Shown here piece after piece: positions 1 to 8,878 of a stretch of 64,000 bases of DNA. Each line of letters opens with the position of its first letter. The stretch's first letter is position 1. The stretch is from JANQQC01 sp965262255 (lineage in GTDB: Bacteria; Pseudomonadota; Alphaproteobacteria; Caulobacterales; Hyphomonadaceae). The notes under the pieces were generated by a model. It did no database searches. It saw only the letters and a list, made by a program, of their open reading frames with translations, and had not been told where the DNA came from. Location of the stretch: assembly GCA_965262255.1 (NCBI GenBank), contig OZ253505.1:1-64000 (forward strand), written 5' to 3'. Position numbers and translations under genes: made by a program.

Positions 1-174
1 GGTTAAGCTTAAACCGCGCTTGAACGAGAACGTACCCGCTGGTATTTCAATAACATCGCCGGGTTGAGCATCAATGAGTTGCTCTCTAAAGCGATCTTCA
101 AAGCTTACTTCAACGTTTTGACTGCATCCAACAAGGGCTAACCCAAGGAACGCTATCAGTGTTTTTCGCATCAT
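1..174 (-). CDS. N-terminal part of a beta-helix lipoprotein (runs off the window)
   Basis: Minus-strand reading frame open from the start codon to the window edge, about 58 residues. The protein starts MMRKTLIAFLGLALVGCSQN, a lipoprotein signal peptide with a lipobox (LVGC), so the mature protein should be anchored to a membrane by its cysteine. The next residues (AQPGDVIEIPAGTFSF) resemble the first coil of right-handed parallel beta-helix proteins, where 'DAxPGDvIxIPaGtf' is a common opening; that assignment comes from memory of the family. A GGAG ribosome site lies 3 bases before the first ATG (174) and 6 bases before the second (171), so 171 may be the true start. The rest of the gene is outside the window. 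Confidence 0.6.
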   Translation of the reverse strand, partial: MMRKTLIAFLGLALVGCSQNVEVSFEDRFREQLIDAQPGDVIEIPAGTFSFKRGLSLT

Positions 175-234
175 TCACTCCAAGTTTTGCGATTCACTAC
201 CCAAGTTATAAATTACCACGCTCAAGCCACAATA

Positions 235-717
235 TCAATCCCAATCTTCATAATTCCCCTCAAATTCATCTCTGCTCACTATCAATTTAGTGTTGCCCGT
301 AGGGCGGGACTTTTGTTCATCAATACGTGTATAATGCCGGCTTTGCAATTCAAGGAGGCTGAATTGACGGATAGCCCCGTTAATCTCTTCACGATTGAGA
401 ATACCGGACTCGCACAGTATTTTGAATTCGTCAACGGTAATTCCGCATACTTCTTCAAATAGCATTGGCTCAGGACTCGTGATGATATCGTAAATGGAAC
501 GCACTTGGAAATCGACTAAGTAAATAAAAAAGGGGAGCCGAGCCAAAAACTTCAATAGCTGTTCTTCAATACTTTTTTTGAACAACTCATTTTTCTGACG
601 ACGCTCTTTCTGTTCGAAGCCGACTCGTTTTCCGTCGTGTCGATTCTTTTCTAATGCAAAGAGACGAGAAACACTTTTGTTTCGGTTACTGTACGTCATA
701 ATCTCATCCATATCCAA
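235..717 (-). pseudogene. C-terminal remnant of a restriction helicase/endonuclease subunit (tentative)
   Basis: A 160-residue frame, rich in charged residues, 25 bases downstream of two DNA methylase genes on the same strand. Its opening (IMTYSNRNKSVSRLFALEKN) and middle (LLKFLARLPFFIYLVDF) resemble the C-terminal region of the large helicase-nuclease subunits that accompany paired N6-adenine methylases. This is recalled family resemblance, not a search. No Walker motifs or nuclease motif are present, so if the assignment is right most of the gene has been deleted and only the tail is left. The start codon simply follows the deletion point. It could instead be an independent small gene of unknown role. 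Confidence 0.45.
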
Positions 718-742
718 GAAACACCTGAGTTTCCTTGTTAAC

Positions 743-1618
743 TTAGTCTTTTTCCCCTATAGAGTAATCCACAGAGCATGATCCTGAATATCCTCTATCC
801 CATAGAAAGTAGCATAAACGTTCCAAAATTTGAAAACCTTGTAAGATTTCTTCTGTTGAATCGTGAATAACCAGATTTTTCATCCGAACATCGGACAACA
901 GGTTATTTCTTAACTTTTTTTGCCCATCAGCGCTAATCATCCCGTTAGAGGGAATAATCAGAGCGATGTATTTTGGAGCTAGTTCCTTGGATAAACTGAC
1001 AAAATGTTTGTAGATTTGAATGGTTCCGTTTCGACCGGCTGAATTCATCTGGTAAGGCGGATGACCAATAATTACATCAAAATCTGTATCGAAAATCTCC
1101 TTTAGTGGCTTATGAAGAAACAGATAGGCATCATTTTCAGAATCGAAACAGTTGAAGTCTTTTTTACCGCAGTAAATGCATCTTCTATTCTTATCAAATG
1201 TGTGAATACTCTGTTCATAATAGACATTACCTGATTCAGAATCGAACTTTACTACGGAATACTTCGAACTAGCATCTTTTGAGTAGTACAAAGTTCTTCT
1301 TGTCATCAGCCCGGATAGTTTAGAAGTTGCTATTCCATAGATCATGTTTCCAAAAATGTGCTCGCGTCGTCTTTGTTCATTCGGAATTTCGTCAGATAAC
1401 CCAAACATAAGCCTTATCGCAATTTCTCTCAAGAATATGCCAGACTTTGAACAAGGGTTTAAAAACCGACTAGAGGGGTTACTCCAGATTGTTATTGGTA
1501 ACAAATCCAAAACCTTGTTTGCTAAGGCAGATGGAGTAATCACTTCTTCTTTTCTCAAAATCGCTAAAGCGTCTTGTATAACAGGACTCTGCCTAAAGGA
1601 CTGTTGACTCTTGGTCAT
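743..1618 (-). pseudogene. Truncated Eco57I-type N6-adenine DNA methylase
   Basis: 291 residues. The N-terminal part has a degenerate SAM-binding motif (FLNPCSKSGIFLREIA, about residues 52-67). The central part has a YCGKK cysteine pair and a target-site motif that should read NPPY but reads GHPPY (near residue 188, in DVIIGHPPYQM). Asn to His at this position would be expected to abolish adenine methylation. Related enzymes recalled by the annotator are around 500 residues, so the C-terminal target-recognition half appears to be missing; the frame stops soon after the CYFLWDRG segment. It overlaps the upstream methylase gene by 26 bases and is followed by the helicase remnant at 235-717. The whole looks like a dead R-M operon. 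Confidence 0.7.
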
Positions 1619-2282
1619 TGCTTCCTAGCTCCCAATAGTTAATTTCACTTTTTTCACTGACAGGTTTTGGCTCTGCTTTTTGCATCAGACCTTTTCTATT
1701 AAGATCGGACAACCTAAAAACACGTTGCTTTAGTTTTTGATCTATAGACACCTTGAACTCGGTGAAAAATATCTTGTTTCGCCCGTTGAGAAAATCACCT
1801 AGTACAATGTTCTTTGACAGTACGTAGTCGATTGAAGCTGGAAACCCATTGGTATGTCTCGATTTTTCTATCCCGTTGGCCAGAAACTCAAATGTTATAG
1901 TTCTCATTCGCTGTCGAGACTCATTAACGTTTTCAAAGTTAATATCTATACCGTAGATAGAAGAAAGAGCGAGCAGAGTATTAAGCTCAAGGGAATGTTT
2001 GTCGAATGAAACCTCCTTTACTTTGCCGAGTTTTCGGCGAAGAATTTCTACGAGAAAGTTCCCGTTACCACAACTGGGTTCCAAGAATCTACTTTCTATC
2101 TCTCTAGTTTTGTGATCCACCATGTCTAACATGTCATTGACAGTACGTGCGGGAGTGAACACTTCACCTAAATCTCGGACACGACTTTTGCTTCGGATAC
2201 CGCGTCTTGTCGACTTCGCAACCGAATTATCTTCCGAATCTCTCGAACCGGTTTTGGCACTAGCAGGCGATTTGTGAACCAT
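1593..2282 (-). CDS. DNA methylase subunit of a two-methylase restriction-modification locus
   Basis: 229 residues. After a basic, Ser/Lys-rich N-terminus it shows GEVFTPARTVNDML (about 39-52) and the SAM-binding motif FLEPSCGNGNFLVEIL (about 66-81), both typical of N6-adenine methylases of the HsdM/Eco57I superfamily. No (N/D)PPY catalytic motif is visible, so it probably needs the partner encoded immediately downstream (743-1618), with which it overlaps by 26 bases. A GGAGG-like site (AAAGGAGGAAACG) sits just before the ATG. This gene itself looks intact, but its partner is damaged. Confidence 0.7.
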   Translation of the reverse strand: MVHKSPASAKTGSRDSEDNSVAKSTRRGIRSKSRVRDLGEVFTPARTVNDMLDMVDHKTREIESRFLEPSCGNGNFLVEILRRKLGKVKEVSFDKHSLELNTLLALSSIYGIDINFENVNESRQRMRTITFEFLANGIEKSRHTNGFPASIDYVLSKNIVLGDFLNGRNKIFFTEFKVSIDQKLKQRVFRLSDLNRKGLMQKAEPKPVSEKSEINYWELGSNDQESTVL

Positions 2283-2490
2283 CGTTTCCTCCTTTTGTTG
2301 CCACTCCTCTAGTGACCTAATAGTTTGCCTAAGTTTCTAATCGTAGCCCTGTAGCCCTCATTCGTTGAAAGCTATAAAATGAATTTTTACTGGTTTTATG
2401 AACTTCTCAACCTACAGTGAAATGTATACACCACAAAAGCTATTTCTTCAAGCGACTGCGAAATAATTCCATTGAAATTTCTGTCTCACC

Positions 2491-5400
2491 TTATCCGTAG
2501 CCTCCTCCTCCAGGAGTTTCTATTGTCAGCATATCCCCTGCCTGCACGGCAACAATATCAACTCCTGAGAGATCAATTCTAGTCCGAGTTCCCGCTCTAA
2601 CGAGATACTGTGTACCGGCTTTTCCTGAACTCCCACCATTTAACCCAAAAGGAGGCGAATTCCTAGACGACGCTACTACCGTAGCAGTCATTTCTTCTAA
2701 AGCTTTTATTCTTCGGATTGCCCCATCACCTCCTCGATATAAGCCCGCACCTCCAGAATTTTCTCTAACTTCAAACTGCTCGACTCGCAACGGATAGTTT
2801 AATTCCAATACTTCAACATCTGTTATCCTGGTGTTTGTCATATGACTATGGATTGCCGACGTTCCGTCAAAAGATCTTCCCGCTCCATATCCTCCACAGA
2901 TGGTTTCATAGTACTGAAAGTTCTCGTTTCCAAAAAGCAAGTTGTTCATCGTCCCCTGTGAAGCCGCTAGCACATTCAAAGCACCGAGCAGAGCATTACA
3001 TACTTGTTGACTCACTTCGGTGTTTCCGGCAACCACGGCAGCGCCAACGGCGGGCGACAGTAATGATTTTTCTGGAATAATGATGTTCAAGGGTCTCAGG
3101 CATCCCTCGTTAAGTGGAAGAGGATCAGAAGTTAAACACCTAAACACGTACAGAACGGCCGATCTTGATACCGCCGGAGGAGCGTTAAAGTTTCCGTCTC
3201 TTTGAGAATCTGTTCCGGAAAAATCAACTGTTGCAGATCTACTCGCTTTGTCAATCGAAATTTCTACCGAAATCTTGGCTCCGTCGTCCAAATATACGGA
3301 TTTCTTACCGTCAGAAAACTTAACTATCGTAGAACGCATACTTTCCTCTGCATTATCCATAATCTGCTCACCCATCAGAGCCAATGAATCCCAACTGTAT
3401 CGAATCGCCAATTCCGTTATATCGTTGATGCCCGCCATGTTGGCAGCAATCTGTGCTTTAAGGTCAGAGACATTTGCATCGGGATTACGAGCCGGCCAAG
3501 GGGCTTCAATCAATAATTTTCTAAACTCCTGCTCTCTAAATTTACCGCCTTCACAAATAAGAAAATCATCAATTACTACACCCTCCTCTTCTAACTTCGT
3601 TGCATTAGGTGGCGTAGATCCTGGAGTAAGACCTCCAATGTCGGCATGATGCCCGCGATTGGCTACGAAAAATCTAATCTCCTTATCTGTCTCGTCAAAC
3701 ACGGGCGCTATAACCGTTATATCTGGGAGATGTGATCCTCCATTAAAGGGATTATTCAAAACAACCATATCTCCGGGCTTTAGGTCACCGCCCCGGCTTT
3801 GTATAACTGTTCGAACACTCTCTCCCATTGCTCCTAGATGAACCGGCATGTGTGGAGCATTAGCAAGTAACTGTCCCTTTGAATCGAAAATTCCGCACGA
3901 AAAATCTAGCCGTTCACGAATGTTAACGCTGACCGAGGTGTCACACAGGACTGCTCCCATATGCTCAGCCACCGCCATAAAGCGGTTACTAAATAATTCC
4001 AAAGTAACCGGATCACTTCCATCGAAGCTCTGAGAATCTTCGCTATTTGATACCTTTGTATTTGCGCTAAGAATCAATTCACCGGATTTTAGCACCTGAG
4101 TACGCCAGCCTTGGTCAACGACAATTGTCGTACTTTCATCAATTATAATCGCTGGTCCCTCAATAATTTGTTCGGCTTTAAGATTCTGAACAAAATAGAG
4201 TTGCCCCTCACAAACTTTATCTCCGCTCCAAAATTCCACAGTCTCTGATGATGATTCGCTGGTAGATTTCGTAAAATGCGAAACCTTCGGTGCAACATTC
4301 TCAACGATTCCTTCATTTACAACGCAGTCTAAAATAACTTTACCTTCAGGATGACTGAATCCAAATCGTTTTAGGTGTTGTTGTTCAAAATCTACTTTAA
4401 CCTGACGTGCATCAGACAGAGGTGTCTCCAACTTAGTGTTTGAACCTTTGTACCTGAGTAACAATGATGTCTTCCAATAGGAAACCTCCTTAGAAAGCTC
4501 TCGCTCTTGTTCACCTTGCATGGCGGCTATTTTTTGTTGGGCTAATCGTAATGAATTTTCATCTAAAGGGAGTTCAATTGAACTCCTTCTAATCGTCGAT
4601 TCATTAGCTAAACCGATTCCATAAGCAGAAAGAACTCCGGCCAGCGGATGGATAATAATTTTTGAAATACCCAATGCTTCTGCAACCAAGCAAGCATGTT
4701 GACCAGCCGCCCCTCCAAAACACTGCAATGCAAAATCTTTGGGATCAATTCCAGCCTCTAAAGTAACCTTGCGTATAGCTCGAACCATAGCATCTACTGC
4801 AACTTTTAAACCTCCCGCAGCAACCTCCAATGCCGTAACTTCTTTCCCGGTAGTTAAACTGATCTCTTTAGCTAGTTGAACGAACCGCTCAATCGAAACC
4901 TCTGTATCCAAAGACGCATTACCGTCCGAACCAAAAACTGCCGGAAAGTGTTCTGCTTGTATTCTCCCCAGAACCAAATTGGCATCGGTGACAGTTGCCG
5001 GACCATTATTTCGATAAGCCGCTGGACCGGGCTTTGCTCCTGCACTTTCAGGACCCGCTTGTAATCTCCCGTGAACATATTTTATAATCGACCCGCCACC
5101 AGCCGCTATCGTATGGATATCTACCATAGGAGCTCTCAAAAGTACGCCCTCAAAGTCTGATTCCAGAACATGACTTATATTGCCTTGACAGACAGAAATG
5201 TCAGTCGAGGTACCCCCCATATCAAAACCAATAATGTGGCTATACCCAATTGACTTAGCTGTTTCGATTGCACCGACAACACCTCCCGAGGGCCCCGAAA
5301 GAATTGCGTCCTTGGCTTTAAACCGCTTTGCTTCTGCTAACCCACCACTCGATTGCATAAAATGCAAGTCAACATCTGACAAATTTCGAGAAATCATTGA

Positions 5401-6072
5401 TGTATAGTGTTTAAGGGGCGGCGTTATGTAAGCATCAAGAACGGTCGTTGAACTGCGTTCAACGTATCCAATTAGTGGATCGATCTCATGGCTGAGCGAC
5501 ACATTTGCAAACCCAGCTTTTTTAGCTAATTCGCCAATTTCTTTTTCTAAATCTGAATACTTCCATGCATTAACCAACGATACGGCACATGATTGACATC
5601 CGTTTCTTAAACGCCGTTCGAAACCATCTAAAACTTTGGTTTTGTCTAATTCGCCAAGACGTTCCCCCTCAATACTGTATCTTGCAGTTATCTCCATGAC
5701 ACTATCATGAAGGGGTTCGGGTCTATTTATTTGAAGATCAAAGAGTTTTGGACGAGACTGCCTACCGATCAGTAAAAGATCTTTGAAACCACTATTAACT
5801 ACAAAGAGAGTCGGAACGCCTTTTTTCTCCAACAGAGCGTTCGTTGCGATTGTTGTCCCCATCCGAACATGGTTTATCTTTGAATAGTCTACTGTCCCTT
5901 CTGTTTTCATTAGGCAGTTTCGTATACCCTCAATCGCTGCATCCTCATAAAGTTCGGGGTTTTCGCTTAGGAGTTTTTCAACGTGGATATGACCTCTGGA
6001 ATCCACTGCGACCACGTCGGTGAAAGTTCCGCCCCGGTCAATCCAAAATTTCCAACCGGCCCGAGAGGTCAA
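2491..6072 (-). CDS. Fused hydantoinase A/B family protein (5-oxoprolinase-type)
   Basis: 1193 residues, the usual length for ATP-dependent 5-oxoprolinase (OplaH-type) or a HyuA-HyuB fusion, which open 5-oxoproline or hydantoins using ATP. Hydantoinase A N-terminal domain: FWIDRGGTFTDVVA (9-22) and the following 170 residues. Hydantoinase A domain: about 205-500, with GFDMGGTSTDISV and CFGGAAGQHA. Hydantoinase B domain: from about residue 686 (DPVTLELF) to the end, with NRGHHADIGG and the C-terminal GGGGYG. It starts with TTG, and TTGA overlaps the TGA stop of the NRAMP-like gene, so the two are translationally coupled. 5-Oxoproline, hydantoin or a related lactam could be the substrate; sequence alone does not separate these. 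Confidence 0.9.
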   Translation of the reverse strand: MTSRAGWKFWIDRGGTFTDVVAVDSRGHIHVEKLLSENPELYEDAAIEGIRNCLMKTEGTVDYSKINHVRMGTTIATNALLEKKGVPTLFVVNSGFKDLLLIGRQSRPKLFDLQINRPEPLHDSVMEITARYSIEGERLGELDKTKVLDGFERRLRNGCQSCAVSLVNAWKYSDLEKEIGELAKKAGFANVSLSHEIDPLIGYVERSSTTVLDAYITPPLKHYTSMISRNLSDVDLHFMQSSGGLAEAKRFKAKDAILSGPSGGVVGAIETAKSIGYSHIIGFDMGGTSTDISVCQGNISHVLESDFEGVLLRAPMVDIHTIAAGGGSIIKYVHGRLQAGPESAGAKPGPAAYRNNGPATVTDANLVLGRIQAEHFPAVFGSDGNASLDTEVSIERFVQLAKEISLTTGKEVTALEVAAGGLKVAVDAMVRAIRKVTLEAGIDPKDFALQCFGGAAGQHACLVAEALGISKIIIHPLAGVLSAYGIGLANESTIRRSSIELPLDENSLRLAQQKIAAMQGEQERELSKEVSYWKTSLLLRYKGSNTKLETPLSDARQVKVDFEQQHLKRFGFSHPEGKVILDCVVNEGIVENVAPKVSHFTKSTSESSSETVEFWSGDKVCEGQLYFVQNLKAEQIIEGPAIIIDESTTIVVDQGWRTQVLKSGELILSANTKVSNSEDSQSFDGSDPVTLELFSNRFMAVAEHMGAVLCDTSVSVNIRERLDFSCGIFDSKGQLLANAPHMPVHLGAMGESVRTVIQSRGGDLKPGDMVVLNNPFNGGSHLPDITVIAPVFDETDKEIRFFVANRGHHADIGGLTPGSTPPNATKLEEEGVVIDDFLICEGGKFREQEFRKLLIEAPWPARNPDANVSDLKAQIAANMAGINDITELAIRYSWDSLALMGEQIMDNAEESMRSTIVKFSDGKKSVYLDDGAKISVEISIDKASRSATVDFSGTDSQRDGNFNAPPAVSRSAVLYVFRCLTSDPLPLNEGCLRPLNIIIPEKSLLSPAVGAAVVAGNTEVSQQVCNALLGALNVLAASQGTMNNLLFGNENFQYYETICGGYGAGRSFDGTSAIHSHMTNTRITDVEVLELNYPLRVEQFEVRENSGGAGLYRGGDGAIRRIKALEEMTATVVASSRNSPPFGLNGGSSGKAGTQYLVRAGTRTRIDLSGVDIVAVQAGDMLTIETPGGGGYG

Positions 6073-7274
6073 ATCTCAACCCCCAACACTTTAAGAATCA
6101 ATCGCATCCCCAAAAACAGTGTAACAAGAATTACCAAACCACCCGCTATGTTTATCCACTTGGAGTTCGTTTGGGTTCCCATAATCGAGGCTTTATTCAT
6201 AACTAATAGCAGAAAAATTGCGGCAATTGGAAGAAGCAATCCATTAGCCGCTTGTGCCACTAAGATTAGTTGGATTGGCTTGATTCCTAGCAAGGCAACT
6301 GCTAGCCCAATTCCTAAGACAGCAAATGCACTGATCCGAAAACGTAATTTCTGCTGATTTGGGTCTTTTGCGGGGAATGTTTCACAGAACACGTAAGCTG
6401 CCGCCATCGGTGCAGTAATAGCCGAGGTTAGCCCGGCACCGAATAAACCAATACCAATAAGGTATTTTGCAGTCGAACCATAGGCGGGTTCTAATGCCAA
6501 CGCCATGTCGCGAGCATTCGTAATCTCTACCCCTCGTCCTCCAAGACTCGAAGCTGCAATGGTTAGTATGAGAACCGATATAACTCCGCCGATCGTTATC
6601 GAAATTAACGATTCTAAGCGTGCTGGTTGTTCTGCTTCTTTACCGCTCCAGCGTTCCTTTGAGGCCGACGCATGCAGAAACAAGTTGTAAGGAACGACAG
6701 TTGTGCCAATCAGAGCAAATATTGTGAGTAAACTACCGTCGGGCATCGAAGGAATCAATCCACCTAACACGGCGAAGACATCAGGTCTGATAACGATCGC
6801 CGCAAACAAGAATGCGAGCACCATACCTGCTACAAGTGCTAACAAAATCGGTTCAATAACTTTGTATTTTCCGGTGTACAAGATGCCGCCAGCAAAAAGT
6901 CCTATCACAGAAATTATGATTACTCTTTGATTAGAACCGAACAAAGTCTCTAATCCCAACGTTCCACCAGCAATATTTCCACTTTCATAGGCTGCGTTAC
7001 CGATCGCAACGGCAAGAAAGATTAAGCATAAAGCAAATACTTTTGGCAATTTGCTCGTGATAAGTTCCGAGACGGCCTCTGCAAGACCTCGATTCGCTAT
7101 AACACCTAGCCGAACCGACATATCTTGCAACACTATCGCTGAAAAGGTTGCGAAAACTAACGCCCATATCAGGGAGTAGCCGAGACTAGCACCTGCGAGA
7201 ATACAAGTGGTTACTGTTCCTGGCCCTATAAAGGCCGCTGTGACGATTGCACCGGGTCCGAATGAAAATTTCAT
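6069..7274 (-). CDS. NRAMP-family-like membrane transporter lacking metal ligands
   Basis: 401 residues, about eleven hydrophobic segments, clear SLC11/NRAMP fold. In canonical NRAMP proteins helix 1 carries DPGN and helix 6 carries MPH, whose Asp, Asn and Met bind the metal. Here helix 1 reads IGPGTVTTC and helix 6 reads VVPYNLFLHAS, so Asp, Asn and Met are all replaced. A divalent metal is therefore an unlikely substrate. The gene is coupled by a 4-base overlap to the oxoprolinase-type gene. From memory, Bacillus subtilis ycsG, another NRAMP-like gene, sits in the PxpABC 5-oxoprolinase operon. Inference: it imports 5-oxoproline, a hydantoin or a similar compound for the coupled enzyme. Confidence 0.85.
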   Translation of the reverse strand: MKFSFGPGAIVTAAFIGPGTVTTCILAGASLGYSLIWALVFATFSAIVLQDMSVRLGVIANRGLAEAVSELITSKLPKVFALCLIFLAVAIGNAAYESGNIAGGTLGLETLFGSNQRVIIISVIGLFAGGILYTGKYKVIEPILLALVAGMVLAFLFAAIVIRPDVFAVLGGLIPSMPDGSLLTIFALIGTTVVPYNLFLHASASKERWSGKEAEQPARLESLISITIGGVISVLILTIAASSLGGRGVEITNARDMALALEPAYGSTAKYLIGIGLFGAGLTSAITAPMAAAYVFCETFPAKDPNQQKLRFRISAFAVLGIGLAVALLGIKPIQLILVAQAANGLLLPIAAIFLLLVMNKASIMGTQTNSKWINIAGGLVILVTLFLGMRLILKVLGVEI

Positions 7275-7402
7275 TTATATTTGCTGTTTAAGATCAGAAA
7301 CTTTGGCGAAGCAAGCCAACCTGTAGTAACAATATAATTGGTTTAGACATTTTTGTGAATTCCGCAAAAACGCCAGACATCTAATCTGAGATATTGCGAC
7401 TA

Positions 7403-8188
7403 CTAATCAGGTAAGTAGAGTTGGGCCAATTTTCCGCCGTCTACAGGCAATGCCACCCCAGTTATATAACTTGCTGCATCCGACAGAAGAAAAACTATAG
7501 CCTCAGCGACCTCTGAAGGTTCACCTCCCCGTCGCATAGGGATAGCGTCTGCCGTTTTGACTGCAATCTCTGGGGCTTTCTCTGCAAACTGAATATTGGC
7601 TTGCGTTTGGATTTGTCCGGGAACGACCACATTGACTCGGATATTGTCTGCAGCTCCCTCCATAGCTGCACATGCAGAAAACTGAGTCAACGCGGCTTTG
7701 GAAGCAGAGTAACTCGCCATATTCTTTATGGCTCTGGAACCACAGGTCGAAGATACATTTACAATTGATCCCCCACCATTCTCTTTCATTAACTCCATCG
7801 CCGTTTTCGTAGCAACAAAAACAGACTCAGCATTGAGGGCAAAATCTTTCTTCCAATGTTCTAATCGGAGTTTCGAGATCGGAGCATAATGCGACGAGGC
7901 AGCGTTGTTTACAAGCATATCTAAGCGTCCGTGCTTATTTGCAACCTCACGAACCAAAACATCTATCATTCTGCTATCAGATGCGTCAAATGGAACCGCA
8001 TCAACTTTACTCCCTTGTTTCGACAAATACTTAGCAAAGCGCAGTAATTTTACAGCGTTTCTAGCACAGATTACAACTTTGGCACCTCGCTTCACTAGAA
8101 TTTCTGCGGTTGCTCTTCCGATCCCGTCACTACCCCCGGTAACGAGCGCAACTTTTTCTTTAAAATCTGAATGCAAGACATTCTCCAT
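7403..8188 (-). CDS. Short-chain dehydrogenase/reductase (SDR)
   Basis: 261 residues, classical SDR. Nucleotide-binding motif TGGSDGIG (17-24), NNAAS at about 91-95, catalytic Ser in NVSSTCGS, Tyr and Lys in YSASK (about 159-163), and the C-terminal ITGVALPVDGG. It should oxidise or reduce an alcohol/ketone with NAD(P)(H) in the cytoplasm; the substrate cannot be read from sequence. It lies 128 bases upstream of the NRAMP-like gene on the same strand and may be the first gene of that transcription unit. Confidence 0.9.
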   Translation of the reverse strand: MENVLHSDFKEKVALVTGGSDGIGRATAEILVKRGAKVVICARNAVKLLRFAKYLSKQGSKVDAVPFDASDSRMIDVLVREVANKHGRLDMLVNNAASSHYAPISKLRLEHWKKDFALNAESVFVATKTAMELMKENGGGSIVNVSSTCGSRAIKNMASYSASKAALTQFSACAAMEGAADNIRVNVVVPGQIQTQANIQFAEKAPEIAVKTADAIPMRRGGEPSEVAEAIVFLLSDAASYITGVALPVDGGKLAQLYLPD

Positions 8189-8379
8189 TAGGTGTTAAAA
8201 TCAAGATTAATTGGAATTTTTCGATTATAAGGGGATATTAATACGTGCTGGATAACTTTTTTGATTTTCATGAAACTAGACAGGTTTCTATCGATTGGTG
8301 CTAAAACAGTTTACGCATTCGTCTAAAAATTTTCGAGAACTCCAGCTGCTTTACCTCAAACCCTATTATAGTAACCCTC

Positions 8380-8739
8380 ATGAGTAACGATTACGTAAAG
8401 ATCTCCGTGCACGAAATCCTAATGCTCGTGACGGATTACAGTAATGATCTTTATAGATATTATAACGGACTAAGGGATCCGGAAAAAGCGACTGTCCTCA
8501 AAAAACGTCGGCAAGAACTTTTGGATCGCGGCGCGAGCAATGAAAACTTAGACGAATTAGCGAAATTGGTGAAGAAATACGTCGCCGGTGTTGTCAAAAC
8601 GAAAGATGTCAAAGACCTTATCCAGAAAACCGTTATAGAAATTGGAAGGAACACAATAAAGCGCAGTGCGAAACTCGGAGTAACAAAATTTCATTTAGAC
8701 AGGAGTGTAAGTGACAAGTTTCCGAGCGAAAACGTCTAA
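8380..8739 (+). CDS. Hypothetical protein, 119 residues
   Basis: A highly charged, Lys-rich, mostly helical protein with no signal peptide or membrane segment and no family recognised. It starts divergently from the SDR at 8188, with a 190-base intergenic region that should contain both promoters. The start ATG (8380) follows a poor ribosome site. The coding frame is supported mainly by length, the lack of rare-looking residues and its position in an otherwise empty interval. Confidence 0.5.
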   Translation: MSNDYVKISVHEILMLVTDYSNDLYRYYNGLRDPEKATVLKKRRQELLDRGASNENLDELAKLVKKYVAGVVKTKDVKDLIQKTVIEIGRNTIKRSAKLGVTKFHLDRSVSDKFPSENV

Positions 8740-8878
8740 AACAAAGACGACGATTTAGGTTTCGAGCCTTGACTTCAGCTGCGGTGATTAATGCTTGACG
8801 ATTAGAATCTTCCACGTGCATGCTTAATCGGTATATGATAAGCTAAGTTCACACTTACCAAGAAAACTGGAGTTCATA

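Noticed and set aside
8795..8839. TTGACG (8795) and TATGAT (8834) as a promoter for the Rieske gene
   Set aside because: The spacing is 33 bases, about twice what sigma-70 needs.
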